A stretch of DNA of 41,710 nt from Pseudomonadota bacterium (GCA_021818335.1 JAKAEJ010000012.1:1-41710); one strand, 5' to 3'. Counted from the stretch's first letter, positions 27,885 through 37,604 are shown. Made by a program: numbers and translations. The notes: a model not told the origin generated them from the letters alone.

Positions 27885-29234
27885 CTAATCGACGGGAACC
27901 TGGCGGAAACGGCCCACCACTGCGGGCGAAACCGCGGGGGCCTTGTTGCCCCAGGCCTGGCGGATGTAGCTCACCACCGCCGCAACGTCGTGGTCGTTCA
28001 GCAGTTGCGCAAACGGCGGCATGGAGTACGGACGCGGATTGCCCTTGGTCCCCGGCTGGAATCCGCCGAGCAGCACGATTCGGATCGCGTTGGTGCCCGG
28101 CTGCATGGCAATGGAAGGGTTGCCGGCAAGCGGTGGATACTGAAGACCGGAGCCTCGGCCATCGAGCTGGTGGCATGCGGCACAGTGGTTCACGTAGATC
28201 TGCCTGCCCTGATCCACGAGTTCGGCGGCAAGCTCGGGCGAGACTTCAACCCGCTGGCGGTCACTGGGCGAGGTCTTCTCGGACTGCGAGCGGAGGTACG
28301 TCGCGATCGCGCCGAGATCGCCATCGGACAGGTGCTGCAGGCTGTGGAAGACCACGTCCGACATCGGTCCATACGCAGCGCCACGCAGTGATACGCCGGT
28401 CTTCAGGTACTGCACCAGTTCCCCGGTGCTCCAGCTTCCGAGGCCCAGTTCACTGCCCGAATTGAGAGCCGGTGCATACCAGTTCTGGACCGGGATCAGT
28501 CCGCCGGCGAGCTTGGCATTCTGGTCCGTTGCGCCGAGGACATTGAACGCGCTGTGGCACATGCCGCAGTGTCCGAGGCCATCGACCAGGTAAGCGCCGC
28601 GATTCCACTCCGCCGAGTGCTTGGGATCGGGCTTGTACTCGCCGGGACGGAAAAACAGTGCCCGCCAGAACACGAGGGTCGAGCGCTGGTTGAACGGAAA
28701 CGGCATCTGGTTGTGGATGTCCGGCTTGGCAACCGGCGGCAGCGAACGCAGGTACGCGAAGATGGCATCCACGTCCGGGCGTGTGATCCGCGTGAAGTGC
28801 GTGAATGGAAACACCGGATAGAGCAGGCGATTGCCGGGCGCGATGCCATCGTGCATGGCTCGCCAGAAATCCGCCTCGGTCCAGCTGCCGATGCCGTCCT
28901 GCTTGTCCGGCGTGATGTTCGGCGAATACAGCGTCCCGAACGGGGTGGGCGTCGCGAGGCCACCGGCGTACGGCTGGCCGCCCCGCGCCGTATGGCAGGC
29001 CACGCAGTCACCCGCGCGGGCCAGGTATTTGCCTCGCTGGATGACGCTGGCGAACTGCGGCTCCTGCCAGGCCCCGGGCGCGGATACGGCGGCCGCGGGA
29101 GCGGCAACGCCAGCCGTCGCCGGTTGCTCCGGCACACCGTGGTGCAGGATGCCGCTCATCCACACCGCCCAAGCGACGAAGGCCAGTCCCAGCACGGCCA
29201 GGACCACGATTCCACGGAAAATCTTGCGACGCAT
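27885..29234 (-). CDS. Triheme c-type cytochrome, alcohol-dehydrogenase-subunit type
   Basis: 449 residues. The ATG at 29234 has AGGAG upstream. An N-terminal membrane helix (residues 8-27) anchors it or is a signal; the bulk is periplasmic. Three heme c motifs are seen: CVACH (77-81), CGMCH (223-227) and CAACH (351-355). Spacing and blocks such as GGLATPTPFGTLYSPNITPD resemble the three-heme subunits of membrane alcohol and gluconate dehydrogenases, which pass electrons to ubiquinone or an oxidase. No dehydrogenase partner is in the window. It follows the diheme cytochrome by 11 nt, so the two are expressed together. Confidence 0.9.
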   Translation of the reverse strand: MRRKIFRGIVVLAVLGLAFVAWAVWMSGILHHGVPEQPATAGVAAPAAAVSAPGAWQEPQFASVIQRGKYLARAGDCVACHTARGGQPYAGGLATPTPFGTLYSPNITPDKQDGIGSWTEADFWRAMHDGIAPGNRLLYPVFPFTHFTRITRPDVDAIFAYLRSLPPVAKPDIHNQMPFPFNQRSTLVFWRALFFRPGEYKPDPKHSAEWNRGAYLVDGLGHCGMCHSAFNVLGATDQNAKLAGGLIPVQNWYAPALNSGSELGLGSWSTGELVQYLKTGVSLRGAAYGPMSDVVFHSLQHLSDGDLGAIATYLRSQSEKTSPSDRQRVEVSPELAAELVDQGRQIYVNHCAACHQLDGRGSGLQYPPLAGNPSIAMQPGTNAIRIVLLGGFQPGTKGNPRPYSMPPFAQLLNDHDVAAVVSYIRQAWGNKAPAVSPAVVGRFRQVPVD

Positions 29235-29245
29235 CGGGTCTCTCC

Positions 29246-29998
29246 TCAACCATCACCGTCGATGCTGCCGCACCGCAGGGGGAACTTGACGCTGCCGGCA
29301 GCCGCGGGCTTCGCCCCCGGCGGAACCGGCTGGGACGACAACCACGCCGCGACCGCTCCGATCTCGGAGCCATCCAGGCGCGACGTGACTTCGTGCATGC
29401 AATTGGGTGCCTTGGTGCGGCGGATCTCCTGCTTGAACGCCCCGAGCTGCGCGCTGATGTAGTCGTTCGTCAATCCGACAAGCCCCGGAACATCCGGCTC
29501 GACGCCCATGAGGTTGGCGCCGTGGCAGGCCATGCATGCAGGCACTCCACGGGCGGGATCGCCCATGCTGACGAGCCGGCGCCCGAGATCGAGCGTCGCT
29601 TGCGTGACCATGGGTACCTGCGGCTGCGGCGGCGGCGGGCTCTGGCTCGCAAAGTACGCCGCGATCTCCTTCATGTAGGCGCCGGGCAAATACTGCACCA
29701 TCCAGGTCATCAGCGGATAGGCGCGGCGGCCGTCCCGGAAGTTCTGTAGCTGGTGGTACAGATAGCCGGCAGGCTTGCCGCCAATGCGCGGGGCATAGCC
29801 GCCGCTGCCGCCTCCCTGGCCATGCGGTCCATGGCAGGCGATGCAGCCGTCGATGCGTTGGCGCAAGCCGGTCGAGACCTTGGCGGGGCCCGCCCGGCCA
29901 AAGGCCAACGGCGCAGCGGCCGCAGGCGTTCCGCTTTGTGCGAGGGCCCCGCCGCTGCCGAGCAACGCGAGCAGGGCGAAGAACCGGATTCCGCGCAT
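29246..29998 (-). CDS. Diheme c-type cytochrome (c4-like)
   Basis: 250 residues. It has a signal peptide at residues 1-20 (MRGIRFFALLALLG..., cleavage near ALA-QS). Two cytochrome c domains carry CIACH (52-56) and CMACH (155-159). MTWMVQYLP and the ANLMGVEPDVPGL region may supply distal methionines. The architecture resembles cytochrome c4, a periplasmic carrier feeding terminal oxidases. ATG 29998 was chosen for the signal peptide and the AGGA upstream; longer starts add nothing typical. It is first of the two cytochrome genes, 80 nt after aroG. Confidence 0.9.
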   Translation of the reverse strand: MRGIRFFALLALLGSGGALAQSGTPAAAAPLAFGRAGPAKVSTGLRQRIDGCIACHGPHGQGGGSGGYAPRIGGKPAGYLYHQLQNFRDGRRAYPLMTWMVQYLPGAYMKEIAAYFASQSPPPPQPQVPMVTQATLDLGRRLVSMGDPARGVPACMACHGANLMGVEPDVPGLVGLTNDYISAQLGAFKQEIRRTKAPNCMHEVTSRLDGSEIGAVAAWLSSQPVPPGAKPAAAGSVKFPLRCGSIDGDG

Positions 29999-30043
29999 GT
30001 GAAGGATCCTTGCGATATCGGGGGGATTAAAAACGTGCGGCAT

Positions 30044-30061
30044 TAGAGCGCAGGCGCTCTA
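30044..30061 (-). terminator. Hairpin between aroG and the cytochrome genes
   Basis: A 7-bp stem TAGAGCG/CGCTCTA (30044-30050 with 30055-30061) with a 4-nt loop, 17 nt past the aroG stop. On the minus strand it is followed by ATGCCGCACGTTTTT; the T-run is 10 nt away, so it is a weak or leaky terminator. Confidence 0.45.
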
Positions 30062-30078
30062 CATTGTTCCGCCTGCAC

Positions 30079-31503
30079 TCAGTCCGTGGGCGCAGATGCG
30101 CTGATTTGTCGCACGCGCTGGACGACGGTCAACGCCAGTTCCAGCGATTGTTCGTAATTGAGGCGGGGGTCAACAGTCGAACGGTAATCACGAGCAAGGT
30201 CGGACTCCGCCAGCGCGCGCGCGCCACCCAGGCACTCGGTGACGTTTTCACCAGTCACTTCCAGATGCACGCCGCCCAGTCGCGTACCGCAGTCAGCATG
30301 CAGATCGAAGGCTTGTTCGATTTCGCTGCGAATGTTCGCGAATCGCCGCGTCTTAATGCCACTCGAGAGCGTTTCGCCATTGCCGTGCATCGGGTCGCAG
30401 ACCCAAAGTACGCGGCGACCCGACTCGCGCACCGCGTCCAGCAGTCGCGGCAGGGCGTCGGCAATGCGCGCCGCGCCCATCCGGTGAATCAGCGCGAGCC
30501 GGCCAGGCTCGTCATTCGGATTGAGAAGTCTGATCAGGTCCAGGAGTTCCGCCGGCTGCACGTCAGGCCCGACCTTCACAGCAATCGGATTGCGGATGCC
30601 GCGGAGATATTCCGCGTGCGCGCCACCGAGCGCCGCGGTGCGCATACCGACCCATGGCAGGTGCGTGGACAGATTGAACCAGCCCGACTGCCGGGGCACC
30701 TGCCTCGTGAGGGCCTGCTCGGCATGCAGCAACAGCGCCTCGTGGGATGTGTAGAACTCAGCACGAGAGAAACTGGCAACTGGCGCACCCGCCAGCGTCT
30801 CCATGAAACGGACGGCATCCGCGATTTCGGCCACGATCCGCCGGTACTCCGCCGCATGGGGCGAATGCTCGACCCAGGCCAGGTCCCAGTACTCGGGATG
30901 GTGAAGATCCGCGAAGCCGCCTTCGGTCAGCGCGCGAATGAAATTGAGCGTCAATGCCGAATGCATGTGGCCCTGGAGCAACCGTCGCGGATCCGGGCGC
31001 CTTGCCGCCACGCTGAACTCCACGCCGTTCACGTTGTCGCCCCGGTAGCTGGGCAACGTCGTCCCGTTCCGCGTTTCGCAATCCGCAGAGCGCGGCTTTG
31101 CGTATTGGCCGGCAAATCGCCCAACCCGCACGACAGGGATCTGTAGCCCGTGCACCAGCACGAGGCTCATTTGCAGAATGACCTTGAGTTGGTTCGAAAT
31201 GCGCGGACTGGCGCATTCGGCGAAACTCTCCGCGCAGTCGCCCGCCTGCAACAGGAAGCGCCTGCCCTCCTGCGCATCGGCCAACTGATCCTTCAACGCA
31301 AGGATCTCCCAGGAGGTGACCAGGGGAGGGAGTCGGCCCAATTCGCCCAATACACCCGCCAGCGCGGCTGCGTCTTCGTACGCAGGCTGTTGCGCTGCCG
31401 GCAGCGCTTGCCAGGAAGTTGGAGTCCACGCTTCGATCGGCGTCGCGGGTATTGCCCCTGGCGAAGGAGACCCTTCATGGACGACATTCGCGGTTTTCAT
31501 CAT
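30079..31503 (-). CDS. DAHP synthase, class II
   Basis: 474 residues. It condenses PEP and erythrose 4-phosphate to DAHP, the first step of the shikimate pathway. The class II (plant and Mycobacterium type) hallmarks are all present: LLQAGDCAESF with the metal Cys, HMHSALTLNFIR, YTSHEALLLHAEQALTR, WVCDPMHGNGE with the metal His, HLEVTGENVTECLGG with the Glu, and TVDPRLNYEQSLELA with the Asp. Start: tandem ATGs at 31503 and 31500, with GGAG just upstream. It lies 1 nt after the dsbB stop, so the two genes are coupled. Confidence 0.96.
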   Translation of the reverse strand: MMKTANVVHEGSPSPGAIPATPIEAWTPTSWQALPAAQQPAYEDAAALAGVLGELGRLPPLVTSWEILALKDQLADAQEGRRFLLQAGDCAESFAECASPRISNQLKVILQMSLVLVHGLQIPVVRVGRFAGQYAKPRSADCETRNGTTLPSYRGDNVNGVEFSVAARRPDPRRLLQGHMHSALTLNFIRALTEGGFADLHHPEYWDLAWVEHSPHAAEYRRIVAEIADAVRFMETLAGAPVASFSRAEFYTSHEALLLHAEQALTRQVPRQSGWFNLSTHLPWVGMRTAALGGAHAEYLRGIRNPIAVKVGPDVQPAELLDLIRLLNPNDEPGRLALIHRMGAARIADALPRLLDAVRESGRRVLWVCDPMHGNGETLSSGIKTRRFANIRSEIEQAFDLHADCGTRLGGVHLEVTGENVTECLGGARALAESDLARDYRSTVDPRLNYEQSLELALTVVQRVRQISASAPTD

Positions 31504-31504
31504 C

Positions 31505-32020
31505 TCAGCTCCGGGCCCGCGTCGCCCAAGCGCTCCATGCGGCCAGGACCACGAAGCACGCCAGTGTCCAGAATGACATGGGCATCCCGAGGAACCGCCA
31601 ATTCACGACTGCGCAATCACCGGACCCGATGAAGACCTTCCTTATCACCTCAGTCAAAGGCAGGTTCTCGACCATGTAATTCAGGGGTGCACCACAGGAC
31701 CCGAAGGGATTCGGTGGCTGCATCTGCAGCCAGAGCTGACGCGACGCCACCATTGCACCGGCGAGCGCGGCCATGATCTGGAGCACCGCATAAGCGAGCC
31801 GGCTGCGACCACGTTCTGGCGCGTGCAATGCGGCGACGAGGAACAAGGCGCCGAGCGCCATGAATGCAATCCGCTGCAGGATGCACAGCGGGCATGGCTG
31901 CAGGTTGAGCGCGAACTGGACGTAAAGCGCGTAGGCAAGCAACGCAACGCAGGCGATCAGGCCGGCCAAGCTGCGCAGCCGCCAGGACCAACGGGTCGGG
32001 GCGAGGACTGTGGGAATCAC
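31505..32020 (-). CDS. dsbB: Disulfide bond formation protein B
   Basis: 171 residues, the inner-membrane quinone-dependent oxidase of DsbA. Four hydrophobic helices are seen. The first periplasmic pair is Cys43-Cys46 (QPCPLCILQR) and the second Cys109 and Cys136 (FGSCGAP, SGDCAVV), equivalent to E. coli 41/44 and 104/130. The last part, NWRFLGMPMSFW, is also typical. The start is GTG (32018-32020). Its stop and the aroG ATG are separated by one base, an unusual pairing of unrelated functions. Confidence 0.96.
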   Translation of the reverse strand: MIPTVLAPTRWSWRLRSLAGLIACVALLAYALYVQFALNLQPCPLCILQRIAFMALGALFLVAALHAPERGRSRLAYAVLQIMAALAGAMVASRQLWLQMQPPNPFGSCGAPLNYMVENLPLTEVIRKVFIGSGDCAVVNWRFLGMPMSFWTLACFVVLAAWSAWATRARS

Positions 32021-32109
32021 CGTGTGCTCTTCCGGTCGACGAAGGAATTCGCTGCAAGCCAGTGGGAGTCAAAGCATAGCGCCACACCCTGCAGACCGGG
32101 GCGACAAGA

Positions 32110-32146
32110 AAAAGGCCTCGGACAGGGTGACTGCCCGAGGCCTTTT
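32110..32146 (-). terminator. Strong Rho-independent terminator of the ribosomal/rpoA operon
   Basis: A 12-bp stem, AAAAGGCCTCGG (32110-32121) with its complement (32135-32146). Inside the loop a further CAG/CTG may pair. On the minus strand it is followed by TTTTTCTTGTC if the stem's own T-run is counted. It lies 14 nt past the rplQ stop. Confidence 0.88.
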
Positions 32147-32160
32147 CGCAGGGAACGCCT

Positions 32161-32538
32161 TTACTCGGCGGCCTGGGGCTGCGGACGGCCCACCAGCTCG
32201 ACGTAAGCCATTGGCGCATTGTCGCCATCGCGATACCCGCACTTGAGGATGCGCAGATAACCACCCGGGCGCGTGCTGTACCGCGGGCCGAGTTCGACGA
32301 ACAGCTTGCCGACAGCCTGTTTGTCTCGGAGGCGTGAGAAGGCGAGGCGGCGATTGGCGACACCGTCGGTCTTGGCCATCGTGATGAGTGGCTCGGCGAC
32401 GCGACGAAGCTCCTTGGCCTTGGGAAGCGTGGTCCGGATCAGCTCATGCTTGATCAGCGAAGCCGCCATGTTGCGAAACATCGCCTCACGATGGCTGCTG
32501 GTACGGTTGAGCTTGCGGCCCGAATTGAGATGGCGCAT
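32161..32538 (-). CDS. rplQ: 50S ribosomal protein L17
   Basis: 125 residues, a large-subunit protein near the exit tunnel. [20 protein letters not shown] is the canonical start, and [21 protein letters not shown] the conserved end block (read in parts). It is the last gene of the alpha operon, after rpoA, and stops with TAA before the terminator. Confidence 0.98.
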   Translation of the reverse strand: MRHLNSGRKLNRTSSHREAMFRNMAASLIKHELIRTTLPKAKELRRVAEPLITMAKTDGVANRRLAFSRLRDKQAVGKLFVELGPRYSTRPGGYLRILKCGYRDGDNAPMAYVELVGRPQPQAAE

Positions 32539-32562
32539 GGGTCAGTTTCCTCAGCGGGCTGC

Positions 32563-33561
32563 TCAGCCCAGTTGCATGCCGTGCGAGTGACCGGGCGGCG
32601 GCCAGTTTTCCAGTTTCATGCCGAGCGCAAGTCCACGGGCGCCCAGCACGTCCTTGATTTCAGTCAGCGACTTCTTGCCGAGATTCGGCGTCTTCAACAA
32701 CTCGACCTCGGTCTTCATCACCAGGTCACCGATGTAGTAGATGCTTTCGGCCTTCAGGCAGTTCGCCGACCGGACCGTCAGCTCGAGGTCGTCAATGGGA
32801 CGCAGCAGGATGGGATCGAATCCGCTCTTATCCGCTTGGCTCTCGTCCAGGCTGCGACGCGTGAAGTCGCCGAAGATCGCCAATTGCTCGGCGATGATCT
32901 CGGCCGCACGGCGAACCGCGTCCTCGGCGTCCATCGTCCCGTTGGTTTCGATGTCGAGGATCAGTTTGTCCAGATTGGTGCGCTGCTCGACGCGCGCTGC
33001 ATCGACTTCGTACGCAACCCGGCGCACGGGACAGAAAGACGCATCCAGATGCAGGCGGCCGATCGGTCGGGCTTCCTCCTCACCGGCGTGACGCACGCTG
33101 GCGGGCTGGTAGCCCAGGCCGCGGCGTACCTTGAGCCGCATGTTCAATGCGACATCCTTGGTCAGATGGCAGATCACGTGTTCAGGGTTGAGGATCTCGA
33201 CGGAGTGATCCAGCGTGATGTCGCCCGCCTTGACGACACCCTTGCCCTTCTTGCTGAGGGTCAAGGTAGTCTCGTCGTGCCCGTGCATGCGAATGGCAAT
33301 GTCCTTGAGGTTAAGCAACACCTCGATGACATCCTCCTGCAGGCCTTCCATCGTCGTGTACTCATGCAGAACGCCATCGATTTCAACCTCGACGATGGCG
33401 CACCCCGGAATAGAGGACAACAGCACGCGGCGCAGAGCGTTGCCGAGGGTATGACCGAAGCCGCGTTCAAGCGGCTCGACCACGACCTTGGCGTGATTCG
33501 CGGTGAATCGCTCGACCTGCAGGTCGCGCGGCTTCAGCACGCTCGTGGAAGAGGCTGCCAT
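32563..33561 (-). CDS. rpoA: RNA polymerase alpha subunit
   Basis: 332 residues. The N-terminal domain assembles polymerase ([19 protein letters not shown], residues about 35-55). After a linker, the C-terminal domain contacts UP elements and activators ([40 protein letters not shown] in parts). The length is normal. It is placed between rpsD and rplQ as in other proteobacteria. Confidence 0.99.
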   Translation of the reverse strand: MAASSTSVLKPRDLQVERFTANHAKVVVEPLERGFGHTLGNALRRVLLSSIPGCAIVEVEIDGVLHEYTTMEGLQEDVIEVLLNLKDIAIRMHGHDETTLTLSKKGKGVVKAGDITLDHSVEILNPEHVICHLTKDVALNMRLKVRRGLGYQPASVRHAGEEEARPIGRLHLDASFCPVRRVAYEVDAARVEQRTNLDKLILDIETNGTMDAEDAVRRAAEIIAEQLAIFGDFTRRSLDESQADKSGFDPILLRPIDDLELTVRSANCLKAESIYYIGDLVMKTEVELLKTPNLGKKSLTEIKDVLGARGLALGMKLENWPPPGHSHGMQLG

Positions 33562-33579
33562 GGTTCAAGCTCCCAATAA

Positions 33580-34209
33580 TTACTTCGAATAAAGCTCGAC
33601 GATCAGACTCTCGTTGATATCCGAGGGCAGATCGGAGCGGTCAGGCAGGGTCTTGATCACGCCGGCAAGCTTCTTGCCATCGACATCGACCCAGCCTGGG
33701 CGCAGGTCCATGCTTTCGGCAAGCTGGACCGCTTCCTGCACCCGCAACTGGGCGCGGGCAGAATCCGTCAGCGCGACCGTGTCACCCGTCCGCACCGCGT
33801 AGGAGGGCACGTTGACCTTCTTGCCATTGACGGTGACCGCCTTGTGCGCGACGAGCTGGCGAGCCTGTGCACGCGTCACCGCGAAACCCATCCGGTAGAC
33901 GATGTTGTCCAGGCGCGTCTCCAGCAGGCGCAGCAGGTTTTCACCGGTGTTGCCCTTCTGATTCGAGGCCTTGGCGTAGTAGTTGCTGAACTGCCGCTCG
34001 AGCACGCCGTAGATGCGCTTCACCTTTTGCTTTTCGCGCATCTGGACGGCGAAATCACTCTGGCGCGAGCGCTTAACCGCAGCACCGTGCTGCCCAGGCT
34101 TGGTTTCGATGTTGCACTTGGAGTCCAGCGCACGCGCCGGGCTCTTCAGGCTGAGATCGGCGCCTTCGCGACGCGCGAGCTTGCAGGTAGGACCGCGATA
34201 GCGAGCCAT
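33580..34209 (-). CDS. rpsD: 30S ribosomal protein S4
   Basis: 209 residues, a primary 16S rRNA binder and, in E. coli, the translational repressor of the alpha operon. [21 protein letters not shown] opens it; the S4 RNA-binding domain has [25 protein letters not shown] (read in parts). No zinc-type Cys cluster is present, as usual in this group. It follows rpsK and stops with TAA. Confidence 0.98.
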   Translation of the reverse strand: MARYRGPTCKLARREGADLSLKSPARALDSKCNIETKPGQHGAAVKRSRQSDFAVQMREKQKVKRIYGVLERQFSNYYAKASNQKGNTGENLLRLLETRLDNIVYRMGFAVTRAQARQLVAHKAVTVNGKKVNVPSYAVRTGDTVALTDSARAQLRVQEAVQLAESMDLRPGWVDVDGKKLAGVIKTLPDRSDLPSDINESLIVELYSK

Positions 34210-34222
34210 GCTTGTTGTCTCC

Positions 34223-34618
34223 TCAGACCCGACGCTTCTTGGGCGGGCGGCAGCCGTTGTGGGGGATCGGCGTCACATCGATGATGTTGATCACCTTGTA
34301 ACCAAGCGCGTTGAGCGAACGCACCGCCGATTCGCGACCCGGGCCGGGGCCCTTGATGCGCACCTCAACGGACTTCACGCCGTAGTCAAGCGCGGCGCGT
34401 CCCGCCTTCTCGGCGGCAACCTGCGCTGCGAATGGCGTCGACTTGCGCGAGCCGCGGAAGCCGGACCCTCCGGCCGTCGCCCAGGACAACGCGTTGCCCT
34501 GACGATCGGTGATGGTCACGATGGTGTTGTTGAAGGAGGCCTGCACGTGCGCAACCGCATCGGTCACCACGCGCTTGGTCTTCTTCTTGGTTTTGCCTGG
34601 AGCAGGAGCATTGGCCAT
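34223..34618 (-). CDS. rpsK: 30S ribosomal protein S11
   Basis: 131 residues. S11 sits on the platform of the 30S subunit near the mRNA exit. [21 protein letters not shown]-like sequence (here [18 protein letters not shown]) and the tail [18 protein letters not shown] are diagnostic. The gap to rpsM is 15 nt. Confidence 0.98.
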   Translation of the reverse strand: MANAPAPGKTKKKTKRVVTDAVAHVQASFNNTIVTITDRQGNALSWATAGGSGFRGSRKSTPFAAQVAAEKAGRAALDYGVKSVEVRIKGPGPGRESAVRSLNALGYKVINIIDVTPIPHNGCRPPKKRRV

Positions 34619-34633
34619 TTTGGATTCCGTGTC

Positions 34634-34990
34634 TTACTTCTTGATCTGGCGACGCGGTCCCTTCCGGGTGCGCGCATTGGTACGGGTCCGCTGACCACGG
34701 ACCGGCAGTCCGCGGCGGTGACGGAGGCCCCGGTAGCTTCCGATGTCGATCAGGCGCTTGATCGACATGCCGACTTCGCGGCGCAGGTCGCCTTCGACAA
34801 CATGCTTGGCGACTTCGCGGCGCAATGCCTCGACTTCGGCCTCCGTCAGGGACCGGATTTGCGTCGCAGGATCGACGCCAGCCGCTTCGCACACCTTGCG
34901 TGAACGGCTGCGACCGATGCCGTAGATCCCCTGCAGTCCGACCCATACATGCTTGTGGACCGGGAGGTTGACACCTGCTATGCGCGCCAT
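34634..34990 (-). CDS. rpsM: 30S ribosomal protein S13
   Basis: 118 residues, a 30S head protein that contacts the P-site tRNA and forms the bridge to the 50[25 protein letters not shown] and [21 protein letters not shown] (read in parts) identify it. Its ATG is 34990; longer frames upstream run into the promoter. As first gene of the alpha segment it has its own promoter (35031-35059). Confidence 0.98.
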   Translation of the reverse strand: MARIAGVNLPVHKHVWVGLQGIYGIGRSRSRKVCEAAGVDPATQIRSLTEAEVEALRREVAKHVVEGDLRREVGMSIKRLIDIGSYRGLRHRRGLPVRGQRTRTNARTRKGPRRQIKK

Positions 34991-35030
34991 ATGTTTGCTC
35001 CGAATGCTTAAATCGCGCGGAAAACGCGAG

Positions 35031-35059
35031 AGTATAACCGCTAACGAACCGAATATAAA
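35031..35059 (-). promoter_or_regulatory. Internal promoter before rpsM
   Basis: On the minus strand, -35 TTTATA (35054-35059) and -10 TATACT (35031-35036) are spaced by 17 nt. The leader to the rpsM ATG would be about 34 nt, too short for the long S4-binding pseudoknot known in E. coli. A 5-bp hairpin, ACGCC/GGCGT (35067-35080), lies between the secY stop and this promoter. Confidence 0.6.
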
Positions 35060-35106
35060 GTGCGTCACGCCTGACGGCGTCACGTCACCAGAACTGCCAA
35101 GCCATC

Positions 35107-36429
35107 TCAGCTACGCCGCAGATTGGCCTTCTTGAGCAGGCTCTCGTATTGGTGGCTAGCCAGATGCGCCTGCACCTGGGCGCTGAAATCCATGACCACC
35201 ACCACCACGATCAGCAAGGACGTACCGCCGAAGTAGAACGGGACGTTCCACGCCGTCTGCAAAAAGGTTGGAACCAGGCACACCGCAACCAGGTACACGG
35301 CGCCCGCGCCTGTCAGGCGCGTCAGGACGCCGTCGATGTAATCGGAGGTCGACTTGCCGGGCCGGATGCCGGGAATCAGCGCACCCGATCGCTTGAGATT
35401 GTCGGCGGTCTCCGGGGCATTGAACACGATCGCCGTGTAGAAAAAGGCGAACAGGACAATCAGGACGCCGAACACGATCTCGTAAATGGGCTGGCCGGGC
35501 GTCAACGCCGTCGTCAGCGCCTGCAGCCAGGCGAAGTGCTGCGCACTGCTGAACCACGTGGCGGCAGTAGCCGGAAACATGATCAGGCTGGAGGCGAAGA
35601 TCGGCGGGATCACGCCCGACATGTTGATCTTCAGCGGCAGGTGCGAACTCTGATTCTGATAGGCACGCCCTCCACCCTGGCGCCGCGCATAATTGACGGG
35701 AATACGCCGCTGCGCGCTTTCCATGTACACCACGAACGCAGTCACCACGACCACGATCGCGATGACCAGTAGCACCTTCAGCACCGAGAGCTCGCCGTTC
35801 TGCGCCATGCTCAGGGTGTGCACGATCGCGCCCGGCAGTCCGGAAACGATGCCCGCGAAGATGATCAGCGAGATGCCGTTGCCGATGCCACGCTCCGTGA
35901 TCTGCTCGCCGACCCACATCAGGAACATGGTGCCCGCGGTCAGACCCACGACCGAAGCGAAGATGAAGCCAAACCCGGGCGAGTAGACCACCGGGATACC
36001 GCCGGAGATTCCCTGTTTCTGCAGCGCGAACGAAATTCCGAACGCCTGGAACGCAGCCAGGCCCACCGTGCCCCAGCGCGTGTACTTGGTCATGATGCGC
36101 TGACCGCTCTGGCCTTCCTTCCTCAACTGCTGCCAGCTGGGCAGGATCGAGCCGAGCATCTGCACGACGATGCTCGCGGAAATGTACGGCACCACGCCAA
36201 GAGCGAAGACCGAAAAGCGTGCCAGCGCGCCGCCCGAGAACATGTTGAACATGTTCAACAAGCCGCCACCCTGCTCGATCATGCGGGTCATGGCGCCGGG
36301 ATTCACCCCGGGGATCGGGATAAACGAACCCAACCGGAACACCACGAGCGCGCCGAGCGTGAACAACAGTCGCTGCTTGAGTTCGGTCAATTTGCCGAAA
36401 GCCGCCAATCCGGAGCCCTGCTTGGCCAC
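35107..36429 (-). CDS. secY: Protein translocase subunit SecY
   Basis: 440 residues, the channel subunit of SecYEG in the inner membrane. Ten hydrophobic helices are visible. [13 protein letters not shown] marks helix 1 and the plug side, [15 protein letters not shown] a cytosolic loop, and [15 protein letters not shown] the fourth cytosolic loop where SecA and ribosome bind; [16 protein letters not shown] is loop 5. The start is GTG (36427-36429), 4 nt after the rplO stop. No rpmJ follows. Confidence 0.98.
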   Translation of the reverse strand: MAKQGSGLAAFGKLTELKQRLLFTLGALVVFRLGSFIPIPGVNPGAMTRMIEQGGGLLNMFNMFSGGALARFSVFALGVVPYISASIVVQMLGSILPSWQQLRKEGQSGQRIMTKYTRWGTVGLAAFQAFGISFALQKQGISGGIPVVYSPGFGFIFASVVGLTAGTMFLMWVGEQITERGIGNGISLIIFAGIVSGLPGAIVHTLSMAQNGELSVLKVLLVIAIVVVVTAFVVYMESAQRRIPVNYARRQGGGRAYQNQSSHLPLKINMSGVIPPIFASSLIMFPATAATWFSSAQHFAWLQALTTALTPGQPIYEIVFGVLIVLFAFFYTAIVFNAPETADNLKRSGALIPGIRPGKSTSDYIDGVLTRLTGAGAVYLVAVCLVPTFLQTAWNVPFYFGGTSLLIVVVVVMDFSAQVQAHLASHQYESLLKKANLRRS

Positions 36430-36433
36430 GCGC

Positions 36434-36868
36434 CTACTCCACGCTGCCGCCAGCCGCCTCGATGGCCGCCTTCGCGCCAGCGGTGGCGAGCAGGCCCGTG
36501 AGCTTGACCGCGCGCGCGATCTCGCCCTTCTTCACCACCTTGACGCGCTTGGCCTTGGCATCAACCAGACCTGCCGCGCGCAGCGCCGCGAGGTCAATCA
36601 CGCCGGCCTCGATGCGAGCCAACTGGTACAGGAAGACCTCCTGCGACTCAGCCGCCATCTTGGAGCGGAACCCGACCTTGGGCAGGCGCCGCTGCAGGGG
36701 CATCTGGCCGCCTTCGAAGCCGGGCTTCACCTTGCCCTTGCCTGTGCGCGCGTGCTGGCCCTTGTGACCACGCCCTGCCGTCTTGCCCAGGCCAGAACCG
36801 ATGCCGCGACCAACGCGCACGCGATCACGGCGGGCCCCTGGGGCGGACTTGATTGTATTCAGACGCAT
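36434..36868 (-). CDS. rplO: 50S ribosomal protein L15
   Basis: 144 residues, a late-assembly large-subunit protein. [38 protein letters not shown] (in parts) is the typical glycine- and arginine-rich extension, and [15 protein letters not shown] follows. It lies between rpmD and secY and ends with TAG. Confidence 0.98.
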   Translation of the reverse strand: MRLNTIKSAPGARRDRVRVGRGIGSGLGKTAGRGHKGQHARTGKGKVKPGFEGGQMPLQRRLPKVGFRSKMAAESQEVFLYQLARIEAGVIDLAALRAAGLVDAKAKRVKVVKKGEIARAVKLTGLLATAGAKAAIEAAGGSVE

Positions 36869-36889
36869 GATGTGCTCCCGATCTGCTGG

Positions 36890-37072
36890 TTACTGCTCGA
36901 CACGCACGAGGTAGTTGACGGTCTGGATCAGGCCACGCACCTGCGGGCTGTCCTTCAGCTCCCGCATGTCATTGAGCTTGTTCAGGCCGAGGGCACGGAC
37001 GCTGAGGCGATGACGGTGTTGCACGCCGCGCAGGCCCTTGACCAGACGTACCCGGATGGTTTTCTCACTCAT
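36890..37072 (-). CDS. rpmD: 50S ribosomal protein L30
   Basis: 60 residues, a small ferredoxin-like-fold protein of the 50S subunit. [25 protein letters not shown] (in parts) shows the family pattern. The ATG at 37072 overlaps the end of rpsE by 8 nt, so it is translated by coupling to rpsE. Confidence 0.97.
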   Translation of the reverse strand: MSEKTIRVRLVKGLRGVQHRHRLSVRALGLNKLNDMRELKDSPQVRGLIQTVNYLVRVEQ

Positions 37073-37574
37073 GGCCGAGGACCTCCGCGACAGTCTTGCC
37101 ACGCTTCGCGGCAATGAGTTCCGGGGTGCTCAGCGCCTGCAGCCCCTTGATGGTGGCACGCACCAAGTTGATCGGATTCCGCGAACCGACAGCCTTGGCG
37201 AGCACGTTCTTCACGCCGACGACCTCAAGCACGGCGCGCATCGCGCCACCGGCGATCACGCCGGTACCCTCCGATGCCGGCTGCATGTAGACGCGGGCGG
37301 CCCCGTGATTCGCCTTGATGGCGTAATGCAGGGTTCCGTTATTGAGCTTGACCTTGACCATGTTGCGGCGTGCGCGCTCCATCGCCTTGGCGATGGCGGC
37401 GGGGACCTCGCGCGCCTTGCCGTAGCCAAGCCCAACACGACCGTCGCCGTCGCCGACCACGGTCAACGCCGTGAAACTCATCTGCCGACCGCCCTTGACG
37501 GTCTTCGCGACGCGGTTGACCGCGATGAGTTTTTCCAGCATGCCGTCCGAATTTTCACGTTCTGTCGTCGTCAT
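37065..37574 (-). CDS. rpsE: 30S ribosomal protein S5
   Basis: 169 residues, a 30S protein that protects decoding accuracy. The double-stranded RNA-binding-like N domain holds [25 protein letters not shown] (in parts), and the C domain contains [23 protein letters not shown]. The normal order rplR-rpsE-rpmD is kept, but the gap to rplR is 82 nt, large for this operon. Confidence 0.98.
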   Translation of the reverse strand: MTTTERENSDGMLEKLIAVNRVAKTVKGGRQMSFTALTVVGDGDGRVGLGYGKAREVPAAIAKAMERARRNMVKVKLNNGTLHYAIKANHGAARVYMQPASEGTGVIAGGAMRAVLEVVGVKNVLAKAVGSRNPINLVRATIKGLQALSTPELIAAKRGKTVAEVLGHE

Positions 37575-37590
37575 GTATCACCTGTTTCAT

Positions 37591-37604
37591 GCCCCTGGAG
37601 GGGC
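37591..37604 (-). other. Hairpin in the rplR-rpsE spacer
   Basis: GCCCC/GGGGC (5 bp, 37591-37595 with 37600-37604, loop 4 nt) lies 17 nt upstream of the rpsE start in an 82-nt spacer. The position, just before the ribosome site, could affect rpsE translation. It is a weak stem and no partner is known to me. Confidence 0.35.

Noticed and set aside
34991-35106. rpmJ (L36) between secY and rpsM
   Set aside because: The gap is only 116 nt and shows no frame of 38-41 codons with the L36 cysteine/histidine pattern.
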